DNA from: CAYSSJ01 sp964433675 | GTDB taxonomy: Bacteria > Cloacimonadota > Cloacimonadia > Cloacimonadales > TCS61 | Direction of reading: 5' to 3' | Length of the DNA: 64,000 bases | Assembly (NCBI GenBank): GCA_964433675.1 | Contig: CAYSSJ010000001.1 | Coordinates: forward strand, 186,001 to 250,000 | Shown: positions 35,263-43,533 of the stretch, piece after piece | Layout of the letters: every line of letters begins with the position of its first letter | How positions within the stretch are numbered: the stretch's first letter is position 1 | Notes under the pieces: model-generated | The model's input: the letters and a program-made list of their open reading frames with translations, nothing else | Database searches by the model: none | Told to the model about the DNA's origin: nothing | Program-made: the position numbers and the translations under genes

Positions 35263-36084
35263 ATGTTTTATTCAGAAATGTTACAAGAGCTATTGAAAGA
35301 CAAGAAGAATCCCGTCAATGCGATGTATTTGCACGAGATCCAACTCCAATGGAAGAGATTCGAGGAACTTATTGAAGCCAAAGGAACCGAAGTAAGTATA
35401 GAGGATATGGTAAAAGCTTTAAATGATTTTCGTAAAGTAATTTCGAACTACAAATATAAATACAATCCGCGAAACAACAGAGGTTTCAAAGAATCTTCAC
35501 CTGTGTTTGGCACAAAATACATCGATGATATGTTGACTGTTTTGATAGAAAAAATCGGCATTTTTAGTCACAAAGGTATAAAGTGGGATTACCAATCTTT
35601 TCATTATGATATGAATTTTAACCCGGAAAATATCTCATCTTTTGAATCCGATCCGAATTTTGCGTATAGAAACTCTCCCAAATTTCTGCAATTAAGCCAA
35701 AGTATAGATATTCAGTTTAGAATTACCGGGAAAAGAAATTTCAACAAACATCAGCTTGTTTTACCTCTGATAATCGTTCAATCTTACCCTCTGCTCACCG
35801 AAGAACATCTGGCAAGTTTAGAATACTATGCCAATTTGTCGAAAAAAACATACCATAATGCGAAAATCTTGATAGTTGCAGAAGCCTTGGAAGAAGGTTT
35901 TAATCCAAAGATAGATAACATCCCCTTTGATGGGATCTGGGTGCTTACAAAGAAGCATAAAGCATACAAAATAAATGATATTCAGCCTGATGTAGTAGAA
36001 AGATTGTATACTCGATTACAGAATTTTATAAATGAAGAAAAAGATCACTCCGATCAAATCGAAGCGACGGGTGAGATCTTATAA
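35263..36084 (+). CDS. Unrecognised protein; possible degenerate PD-(D/E)XK fold
   Basis: This is a 273-residue, probably soluble protein with no signal peptide or membrane segment. I do not recognise it with confidence. An all-helical N-terminal ~85 residues is followed by SSPVFGTKYIDDMLTVLIE, SQSIDIQFRIT, LVLPLIIVQSYPLLTEEHL, HNAKILIVAEAL and FDGIWVLTKKHK. The order and spacing recall the core of Bpu10I-like restriction endonucleases from memory, but the E-x-K catalytic pair is replaced (IIVQSY), so nuclease activity is doubtful. A methylase partner is absent. The start at ATG 35263 follows GAGAGGTG; an in-frame GTG at 35257 would add two residues. It ends 15 bases before hutU, so the two are co-transcribed. 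Confidence 0.65.
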   Translation: MFYSEMLQELLKDKKNPVNAMYLHEIQLQWKRFEELIEAKGTEVSIEDMVKALNDFRKVISNYKYKYNPRNNRGFKESSPVFGTKYIDDMLTVLIEKIGIFSHKGIKWDYQSFHYDMNFNPENISSFESDPNFAYRNSPKFLQLSQSIDIQFRITGKRNFNKHQLVLPLIIVQSYPLLTEEHLASLEYYANLSKKTYHNAKILIVAEALEEGFNPKIDNIPFDGIWVLTKKHKAYKINDIQPDVVERLYTRLQNFINEEKDHSDQIEATGEIL

Positions 36085-36099
36085 CTGCGGGAGGTAGCT

Positions 36100-38121
36100 A
36101 TGAACATGAAACATGTGATGAGAATTAGTTTGGAATCTGAACTTCCCCCGAGACCAAAATTTGAGAAAAATATCAGAAGAGCTCCCAAAAGGGAATTTTC
36201 GCTTAATAAAAAAGAGATATCTTTAGCATTAAAAAACGCGCTAAGATATATCCCAACAGAATTGCACAAAGAATTGGCACCGGAGTTTATGGACGAACTA
36301 CTCAGTCGTGGCCGGATTTATGGATACCGTTATCGTCCCCAAGGTAGAATTTACGGAAAGCCTATCGAAGAATACAAAGGCAATTGTATAGAAGCAAAAG
36401 CATTTCAAGTGATGATTGATAACAATCTTGATTTTGATATTGCACTCTACCCTCATGAATTGGTCACCTATGGTGAAACAGGTGCTGTGTGCCAAAATTG
36501 GATGCAATATCGATTGATCAAAAAATATCTGGAAAACATGACAAATGAGCAAACCTTGGTCTGTATGAGTGGTCATCCCCTTGGGTTGTTCAAATCTCAT
36601 CCCCAAGCTCCCCGGGTGATAACGACAAATGGATTGATGATCGGTATGTTCGACAACCAAAAGGATTTCAATCGTGCCAATGCGCTCGGTGTTGCAAACT
36701 ATGGTCAGATGACTGCCGGTGGGTGGATGTATATCGGGCCACAGGGCATAGTTCATGGTACATACAACACTTTGCTGATAGCTGGCAGGCAGAAACTGGG
36801 AGTATCCGAAGATAGTGATTTGAGAGGTAAACTTTTTGTTTCTTCCGGTTTAGGTGGCATGAGCGGAGCCCAAGGAAAAGCTATCGAAATAGCCGGTGGT
36901 GTTGGGATTATTGCTGAAGTTGATGAGTCTCGCATCCAAACCCGTTATGAGCAGAAATGGATCAGTGAGATAGCTTCTAGTCCCCAACAAGCCTTTGCTT
37001 CTGCACAAAAAGCATTGTCCGAAAAACAGTCTCGGGCTATCGCCTATTATGGGAATGTGGTCGATCTATTGGATTATGCCGATAAGCATAATGTTCATAT
37101 CGATCTTCTATCGGATCAGACTTCCTGTCATGCTGCTTATGAGGGAGGATATTGTCCGGTTGGTATTACTTTTGAAGAGCGAACAAAATTATTGGACGAA
37201 GACAAACAGAAATTCATCCAACTAGTAGATAAGTCGCTAAAACGCCATTTCGAAGTAATCAAGAACCTGACCGAAAAAGGCACTTATTTCTTCGATTATG
37301 GCAATAGCTTTATGAAAGCTGTATTCGATGCCGGTGTTACTGAAATTGCTAAAAATGGAGAGAATACATACGAGGGCTTTGTTTTCCCCAGTTATGTGGA
37401 AGATATCCTCGGACCGGAGCTATTCGATTATGGCTATGGACCTTTCAGATGGGTTTGCTTAAGCGGTAAAAAAGATGATCTGCAAAAAACAGATAATGCT
37501 GCGGCTGAGATAATAAAAAATATGCGTCCGCAACTCCGGTACCAAGATCAAGATAATTATGTCTGGGTTCGAGATGCTATGAAAAATAACTTGGTAGTCG
37601 GAACTCAAGCACGGATCTTATATCAAGATGCCGAGGGTAGATTGGAAATAGCTTTGAAATTCAATCAAATGGTTAGAGAAGGAGAGGTAGGACCAATTAT
37701 GCTGGGTAGAGACCACCACGATACCGGTGGAACTGATTCTCCTTTTAGAGAGACCTCCAATATTAAAGACGGTTCTAATATTATGGCTGATATGGCAACG
37801 CAGTGTTTTGCCGGTAATGCTGCCAGAGGGATGAGTTTGGTCGCCTTACATAATGGTGGTGGTGTCGGTATCGGGAAAGTGATAAATGGTGGCTTTGGGA
37901 TGGTTTTGGATGGTAGTAGCAGAGTGGATTCGATCCTAAGGACAGCTATACCTTGGGATGTGTTGTGTGGTGTAGCGAGGAGAGCGTGGGCTCAAAATGA
38001 GCATTCTATCGAAGTCTCGAACAATATCAATTCCGAATCCGACGGTAATTATCATATCACCTTACCGTTCGGCTCAGACGATGATTTTGTAGAAGAACTG
38101 GTAAGATCCCGAACCGAATAA
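36100..38121 (+). CDS. hutU: Urocanate hydratase
   Basis: This enzyme of histidine degradation converts urocanate to imidazolone propionate using tightly bound NAD+. The 673-residue protein belongs to the longer bacterial/eukaryotic form. It has RYRPQGRIYGKPIEEYKGNC, SGHPLGLFKSHPQAPRVIT, NYGQMTAGGWMYIGPQGIVH and DQTSCHAAYEGGYCPVG. LGRDHHDTGGTDSPFRET and ALHNGGGVGIGKVINGGFG follow. The other hut genes (hutH, hutI, ftcD) are not in the window. GGGAGGTAGC supplies the ribosome site. It ends 29 bases from the convergent ispF, with no obvious terminator between them. Confidence 0.96.
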   Translation: MNMKHVMRISLESELPPRPKFEKNIRRAPKREFSLNKKEISLALKNALRYIPTELHKELAPEFMDELLSRGRIYGYRYRPQGRIYGKPIEEYKGNCIEAKAFQVMIDNNLDFDIALYPHELVTYGETGAVCQNWMQYRLIKKYLENMTNEQTLVCMSGHPLGLFKSHPQAPRVITTNGLMIGMFDNQKDFNRANALGVANYGQMTAGGWMYIGPQGIVHGTYNTLLIAGRQKLGVSEDSDLRGKLFVSSGLGGMSGAQGKAIEIAGGVGIIAEVDESRIQTRYEQKWISEIASSPQQAFASAQKALSEKQSRAIAYYGNVVDLLDYADKHNVHIDLLSDQTSCHAAYEGGYCPVGITFEERTKLLDEDKQKFIQLVDKSLKRHFEVIKNLTEKGTYFFDYGNSFMKAVFDAGVTEIAKNGENTYEGFVFPSYVEDILGPELFDYGYGPFRWVCLSGKKDDLQKTDNAAAEIIKNMRPQLRYQDQDNYVWVRDAMKNNLVVGTQARILYQDAEGRLEIALKFNQMVREGEVGPIMLGRDHHDTGGTDSPFRETSNIKDGSNIMADMATQCFAGNAARGMSLVALHNGGGVGIGKVINGGFGMVLDGSSRVDSILRTAIPWDVLCGVARRAWAQNEHSIEVSNNINSESDGNYHITLPFGSDDDFVEELVRSRTE

Positions 38122-38150
38122 TATATCTTACTACAATGTGGAGAGGTTTC

Positions 38151-38633
38151 TTATACTAAGGATTTTTCCTTTAGCAGGACTACTGCTGATGCAGAGATGC
38201 CTTCTTCACTACCGCTGATGCCCATGCCTTCTTCAGTAGTAGCCTTAACCGAAATGTTTTGCAGTTCGGTATTGAGATCGGTGGCGAGGTTTTGTCTCAT
38301 TTTCTGGATGTAGATACCCAATTTCGGTTTTTCGGCACAAATAGTTGCATCTACATTGCCAATCTCATACCCGAAACTACTCATCATCTGAACAGTTTCG
38401 ATCAAAAGAAACCTGCTGTCGGCATCTTTGTATTCATCGTTGTAATCGGGGAAATTCTGTCCGATATCACCCCGACTGATAGCTCCCAAGATGGCGTCTA
38501 TTACGGCGTGCAGCAGTACATCTGCATCTGAATGACCCATAAGACCTTTATCGTAGGGGATCTCTACTCCTCCCAAGATCAATTTCCTCCCTTCTGTCAA
38601 CTTGTGTACGTCATAACCATATCCAATACGCAT
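38151..38633 (-). CDS. ispF: 2-C-methyl-D-erythritol 2,4-cyclodiphosphate synthase
   Basis: This enzyme of the MEP isoprenoid pathway forms MEcPP. The 160-residue length is standard. Metal ligands are in GYGYDVHKL (Asp8, His10), followed by LGGVEIPYDKGLMGHSDADVLLHA and GAISRGDIGQNFPD. The C-terminus has KATTEEGMGISGSEEGISA. It is the last gene of a minus-strand operon that also contains ispD, but a 2.7-kb GlmS-like gene separates the two, which are usually neighbours or fused. Confidence 0.97.
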   Translation of the reverse strand: MRIGYGYDVHKLTEGRKLILGGVEIPYDKGLMGHSDADVLLHAVIDAILGAISRGDIGQNFPDYNDEYKDADSRFLLIETVQMMSSFGYEIGNVDATICAEKPKLGIYIQKMRQNLATDLNTELQNISVKATTEEGMGISGSEEGISASAVVLLKEKSLV

Positions 38634-38646
38634 ATTTACTCCTAAT

Positions 38647-41367
38647 TTAATCTACCGTGATCGATTTGGAGACATTTTTGGGTACATCAGGATGAACTCC
38701 ATGTGCAAGAATATTCAACCGATCTAAATACTCCATCTTTTTCACACTCATTCTCAATGCTAAAAGTTGCAATACAATTGTTGCGGAAAAAGCTGTCATC
38801 AGAGAATCTCCTGTCTTCGGCAGACTGATGCAACCCCATCCGTAATATTTAGTATCATGTGGGTTTAATCTGGCGTTATTGATTAGATCATCATTATCCT
38901 CTGCGATTACAAATGTATCTGCACCTCTTATTTTGTGTGTATTTATTTGCGATATTGTCAAATTCACATCTCTGGTCTCGGGACCGGTTACATATAATAG
39001 TGGATAATTTCGATAAGCATTTTGGAAAAAATCGAATTCATCGATGATCTCTTCGAAAAGCTTTTCACCCTCTTTTGTAAGGTTAAAAGGATAGGCTTTT
39101 TTGAAAATGTAACTACATATTGCATTTGCTATCAATCTTTGTTCACTGGTAGAAATGTCTCTTACTTCTGCTTTTTCATTCAACAAATCAAGACAATGGT
39201 TGTAATGCTTCATTATCGCTTTGATATTTTTTATGCCAAAGACGGTATTTTTCCCTAATATGGTATTTGGCCCATGTTTAAATTCAGAAGCTTCTCCACC
39301 TTCTGCATGGTTTAGGACAGTCTCTCTTATCTTCAATGCCCCTTCTTTTGCAACCCCGGAAATTTTGGTTGCCAAGATATGCATGGAGGGTTCCATATAT
39401 ATTTTGCCGGCAACAAATTCAATTTGATCTCTGGTAGTTTCGATAGTTTCTTTGATAATCTGAGGGATATCGAATACCGATTTTTTTCTTGTTTCCAATT
39501 CTAATTTGAAATTATCATACTCTTTTTCCCCGACCTTCTTTTTCTTCATATTCTGTAGGTTTAGCTCTGCAACTTTTATGGCGAGATAGTAGAATAACAT
39601 GATCTGGTTGATAAAGCTCTTGGTAGCTGGTACTGCTATCTCCGGTCCACAGAGAATAGGAATAGAGACATCGCTCTTCTCCTGTCCCAAAGTAGAGTTC
39701 AAATTGTTTACCAATACAGCGAATTTGATATCTTTATTCTGAATCTCAATATCGTTGAAAATATCGATCAGATCTTTGGTTTCACCACTCTGTGATACAC
39801 CAATGATAAGATCATGATCGCGCAGACTCTTGGAAAACTGCCCGCGGAAATCACCCGGAAGAGTGGGAATGACGTTGACTTTGGCAATTTCGTTGAAAAA
39901 GAGAGAAGCTACTTTGGTAGCATGGAAAGAAGTCCCACAAGCTACTGTATAGATGGTTCCACCATTCTCGGTTGTCTTTTTGATAAGCTTAAGGAAACTA
40001 TTGATATTAGCTTCAAATTCTTCCACATCCAGCTGTTCTGATATGGTGTCCAAAGCTTTGGCAAGCAGCAGACGTTTTTTGTCGAAATGTGAATTAACCA
40101 GATCAATAAAAATGTTCTTTTCTGAAGAGAAGAAATACTTTTTTTCGAAGTTTTCCTTCACCAATTCATTATAGATAGCCGGATAATTTTGCTTTGCTTT
40201 TCGGTAGAAATTATCCGCCGGTTTCGAATTCTGATATTCCCCAAACACCTCTAGTTGCTTATCTGGTGTGGGTTGAGAAAGAATACTCTGATTGAGTTTT
40301 TTCAGGTCATTATACAAGGATTCATTTTTTAAAAATTTCAGCATTCTTTTGCCGGTATTTGAACCTCCGGCAAAAAATTTCGCTAGTTTGCCGGTAGAAT
40401 CGACTTCACCATAGATCTCTTGTTCCATAAAATGCTTAAATGGTGGTTTCAAGGCTGTATCTTCAGCTCGCAATTTCGAAAATACCGGTTCTTTTTCGAT
40501 TTTCTCTCCTGCTTCAATATATAGATCGGGCAGGTTTGGTCGTCTTATCTTCAACTTTTTGAATGCATAAACTGAGAATTCATCCGCAGTGAACTCGATC
40601 AACTCACCTTCTCGAAGATTAACTAATATTTTGGTAAACTTAAGAACAGCGCTCAGATCAGAGGAAGCCAAACCGAAATTATTACCGTCCAATTCACCTA
40701 TCCCAAAGTAGAGACTGCTTCCTGCTTTGATCGCATAGGTTTTTTCGGTTATCGGATCCACAATTACAGCAGCATAAGAACCTACTACCCGCTGGGATGC
40801 GTCTATTATTGCTGCTCGCATACATTCGGATCTAAGCTCTAGATCCAGATGTTTATTATTATCATGTTTGTGAAGTTCATTATCGAAATAGTGCTCAACC
40901 AGATGTACCAGCATTTCACCATCATTATCAGATAACACTTTATGTCCTTCGGCTATGAGAAAATCTTTTAGTTGCTGTGTATTGGTGATATTGCCATTAT
41001 GAGCACCGTAGAGGTGTTTTTTACAAGAAACAATATGGGGTTGGGCATTCTTTTTGGTAACTGTACCAAAAGTAGCCCAACGAACCTGTCCGCAAAAAAG
41101 TTTCCCTTGTTGATTTTCGATTCCAAGAGTCTTAACCAAAGTAGTAGGAGCTCCCACATCTTTAAGCAAAGTAATAGATTTTTCATCTTCAGCTTGGAAG
41201 ACAGCTCCTGTAGAGTCGTAACCTCTATATTCCAAAGCTTTTAGAAGCTTAGTTGCATATTTGCCCATGTCTAGCGAAATTTTTTGCAAGCTCAATCCTA
41301 AAACACCACACCCGACCCCAATAATGGGAATTGGTAGGTTGATGGTAAATTTCCTTAGCAAGCTCAT
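38647..41367 (-). CDS. Oversized GlmS-like glutamine amidotransferase/SIS-domain protein
   Basis: This 906-residue protein has the GlmS layout, while ordinary GlmS (hexosamine-6-phosphate synthesis from fructose-6-phosphate and glutamine) is about 610. The Ntn amidotransferase domain (about 20-290) has ALEYRGYDSTGAV, VRWATFG, AHNGNI and SDNDGEM. GlmS-like linker PFKHFMEQEIYGEVDS is at 309-324. SIS1 (about 470-600) contains CGTSFHATKVA and SQSGETKDLID. SIS2 (about 650-890) contains SEFKHGPNTILG, and the end is NVSKSITVD. Extra blocks lie at about 325-465 and 705-795. The candidate nucleophile is Cys20, not Cys2: residues 1-19 (MSLLRKFTINLPIPIIGVG) would have to be removed to expose it. AAGGAGAA lies just upstream of the start, supporting it. 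The gene sits 9 bases after ispD and 13 before ispF. Confidence 0.85.
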   Translation of the reverse strand: MSLLRKFTINLPIPIIGVGCGVLGLSLQKISLDMGKYATKLLKALEYRGYDSTGAVFQAEDEKSITLLKDVGAPTTLVKTLGIENQQGKLFCGQVRWATFGTVTKKNAQPHIVSCKKHLYGAHNGNITNTQQLKDFLIAEGHKVLSDNDGEMLVHLVEHYFDNELHKHDNNKHLDLELRSECMRAAIIDASQRVVGSYAAVIVDPITEKTYAIKAGSSLYFGIGELDGNNFGLASSDLSAVLKFTKILVNLREGELIEFTADEFSVYAFKKLKIRRPNLPDLYIEAGEKIEKEPVFSKLRAEDTALKPPFKHFMEQEIYGEVDSTGKLAKFFAGGSNTGKRMLKFLKNESLYNDLKKLNQSILSQPTPDKQLEVFGEYQNSKPADNFYRKAKQNYPAIYNELVKENFEKKYFFSSEKNIFIDLVNSHFDKKRLLLAKALDTISEQLDVEEFEANINSFLKLIKKTTENGGTIYTVACGTSFHATKVASLFFNEIAKVNVIPTLPGDFRGQFSKSLRDHDLIIGVSQSGETKDLIDIFNDIEIQNKDIKFAVLVNNLNSTLGQEKSDVSIPILCGPEIAVPATKSFINQIMLFYYLAIKVAELNLQNMKKKKVGEKEYDNFKLELETRKKSVFDIPQIIKETIETTRDQIEFVAGKIYMEPSMHILATKISGVAKEGALKIRETVLNHAEGGEASEFKHGPNTILGKNTVFGIKNIKAIMKHYNHCLDLLNEKAEVRDISTSEQRLIANAICSYIFKKAYPFNLTKEGEKLFEEIIDEFDFFQNAYRNYPLLYVTGPETRDVNLTISQINTHKIRGADTFVIAEDNDDLINNARLNPHDTKYYGWGCISLPKTGDSLMTAFSATIVLQLLALRMSVKKMEYLDRLNILAHGVHPDVPKNVSKSITVD

Positions 41368-41376
41368 TAGTTCTCC

Positions 41377-42066
41377 TTATTTATTATTAGTTTTTATAAT
41401 CATCTCAGCCAGTTTCAAATCTTCAATGTCGGTAATCTTAATATTTAGCGGGGAAGTATGTTTATAGATGACACGATAGCCAAAATGCTCCAAAATAGAA
41501 GCATCATCGGTGAACTGAAGGTCTAACTCCATTGCTTTCCGATGATATGTTTTTATCAAATTAAAAGCGAATACCTGTGGGGTGAGTGCATTGATTAGTG
41601 ATTTACGAGGCAAAGTATAGACTATGTGTTGATCTTCTATCAATTTTATCGTGTTTTTTACAGGTGATGAGGCAATCACCGCTTTATCTTTTTTTGCCGC
41701 ATCTATCAACATAGAGATATCTTCCGGTTTAACAAAAGGACGTACGGCATCGTGGATACATACATAATCCGTATCATTAGAGCAGGCTTTTAGAGCATTG
41801 AAAACCGATCCCTGTCTGTGTCTATCTCCCTCTACTATAGTGATTTCTTTACCACTCGAGCTCAGCTTGAGTTTTTTGAAGTCTTCTATGTTCTCTTTCG
41901 GCAGAGATACAACGATCTGATCGATTTCTTCGTGTTCGATGAAATGATCCAACGTCCATTGGATAAGCGGTTTGTTCAGTATGCAAACAAACTGCTTCTT
42001 TTGGGGAAGCTTCATACGAGAACCCATGCCACCGGCAGGGATTATGGCAACAATTTTGGATTTCAT
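41377..42066 (-). CDS. ispD: 2-C-methyl-D-erythritol 4-phosphate cytidylyltransferase
   Basis: This MEP-pathway enzyme makes CDP-methylerythritol. The 229-residue protein starts with the nucleotide-binding IIPAGGMGSRMKLPQKKQFV, has VEGDRHRQGSVFNAL and the metal/substrate site IHDAVRPFV. A C-terminal DDASILEHFGYRV ends the core. It lies 13 bases after tldD and 9 bases before the GlmS-like gene, so all are likely co-translated. Together with ispF it shows that isoprenoids come from the MEP route. Confidence 0.96.
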   Translation of the reverse strand: MKSKIVAIIPAGGMGSRMKLPQKKQFVCILNKPLIQWTLDHFIEHEEIDQIVVSLPKENIEDFKKLKLSSSGKEITIVEGDRHRQGSVFNALKACSNDTDYVCIHDAVRPFVKPEDISMLIDAAKKDKAVIASSPVKNTIKLIEDQHIVYTLPRKSLINALTPQVFAFNLIKTYHRKAMELDLQFTDDASILEHFGYRVIYKHTSPLNIKITDIEDLKLAEMIIKTNNK

Positions 42067-42079
42067 ATTTCTCCTTTCA

Positions 42080-43519
42080 TCATGCTTTTACATTGCAAAC
42101 CACATCTTTGAATCTTGCTGGTGCAACGCCATGTGAAAGATGCATCGCCTGCCCTGGCTCACCTTTACCACAATTGAAAGTGCCGAAGTAGCGCCATTCC
42201 TCTTCACCACAGATCCGATCGCAAGATTGCCAAAATTCAGGAGTAATACCATAATAAGTAGGTTCTTTGACGATATGCTTTATTTCGCCATTTTCGATCT
42301 TCCAACCAATTTCGGTAGTAAATTGGAAGTTGTTCCGATTATCATCTATAGACCATGTTTTCGTAAAATCTATTAGGTAGCCTTTCTCAGTGTTCTCGAT
42401 CAACTCTTTCAGCGTTCCTTTGTGTGGTGCCAAACAGAAATTTGTCATTCTAATAAGAGGGATATCGTCACCGTAGGATGCTTTCATGTTTGAACTCGGT
42501 GTTTTGCCCAATAAAGGTGCGATTTCGCGTGAAGTTTGCTCATCAACGAGGATACCATTTCTGATGATATCTACTTTTTTGGATGGTGTACCTTCATCAT
42601 CGACCGGATGAAACCCAATACCGCGCTCATCACTGCTATCACTGTATATCGATACGATGTCGGAACCATAGCGAAAATTTCCCAGCATTGAGGGTTTGAT
42701 AAAAGTTTTGCCGGCATAAGAAATTTCTTTGCCGAATATTCTGTCAGCTTCGGTGGCATGTCCGACCGATTCGTGTAATTGCAATGCCAGATGTCCTCCA
42801 CTGATGATCAAATCTGCCTTCTCATCTTCTATGTTGGGAGCTATGAGTAATTCGATCGCCTGAGAGATAATTGTATCCACATTCGCTTCCATATTATAAT
42901 CTCTGATAATTTCAAATCCACCCCTTCTTGCTGCCATATGTCCCGGGTATGTTCTGGACATTGCTTCTCTACCGTTTGAAGCAAGAACATACATACTCGG
43001 ATTTACATCATATAGTAGCGTATCTACCATGGTGCCTTCGGTGTTGGCATACAGCTTGTACTGTCTGTAGAAAATAGCATATAGATAAGAATAAACTATC
43101 GCTTCATTGAGAGTGAGTTTCTTGGCGATTTTTTCAAAATATTTGATTTTTTCGGCTGGGTCCATCAAGAATGGATCTTCATTTGGCTTATAGAGATATG
43201 ATGCTGTAACAGGTTGCATCGGTTTGTATCTTACCTTATCCCATCTGTATCTGCTGCCACTTTTTGCACTCTCTATAGCTCGATTGATAGCTTTGTCTAT
43301 CGAATGGCTATCCAACTTGTTCGTACCGGCAAATCCCCAAGTACCATCTATCAATACACGGATTCCCAATGCTAACATATCAAGGTCGGAGCCGTAATGC
43401 TTCAAATCACCCTTTTCAAAATATATCGTCTCTTCATCCGTATTTGTGAATCGTACATCAGCAAATGTAACTTCTGTTCTATCTATTTTGTTTAATATGT
43501 CGCACAATAATTTTTTCAT
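42080..43519 (-). CDS. tldD: TldD-family metalloprotease subunit
   Basis: This 479-residue protein is the catalytic partner of a TldD/TldE (PmbA) protease that degrades unfolded or modified peptides. The zinc motif HExxxH is visible in LHESVGHATEADRI (about residues 250-263). An N-terminal ADVRFTNTDEETIYFEKGDL and a C-terminal CGKGEPGQAMHLSHGVAPARF with a further Cys ligand match TldD. It lies 14 bases after its partner gene. In the known heterodimer only TldD carries the metal motif, which holds here. Confidence 0.93.
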   Translation of the reverse strand: MKKLLCDILNKIDRTEVTFADVRFTNTDEETIYFEKGDLKHYGSDLDMLALGIRVLIDGTWGFAGTNKLDSHSIDKAINRAIESAKSGSRYRWDKVRYKPMQPVTASYLYKPNEDPFLMDPAEKIKYFEKIAKKLTLNEAIVYSYLYAIFYRQYKLYANTEGTMVDTLLYDVNPSMYVLASNGREAMSRTYPGHMAARRGGFEIIRDYNMEANVDTIISQAIELLIAPNIEDEKADLIISGGHLALQLHESVGHATEADRIFGKEISYAGKTFIKPSMLGNFRYGSDIVSIYSDSSDERGIGFHPVDDEGTPSKKVDIIRNGILVDEQTSREIAPLLGKTPSSNMKASYGDDIPLIRMTNFCLAPHKGTLKELIENTEKGYLIDFTKTWSIDDNRNNFQFTTEIGWKIENGEIKHIVKEPTYYGITPEFWQSCDRICGEEEWRYFGTFNCGKGEPGQAMHLSHGVAPARFKDVVCNVKA

Positions 43520-43533
43520 AAAAACTCCCTTAA

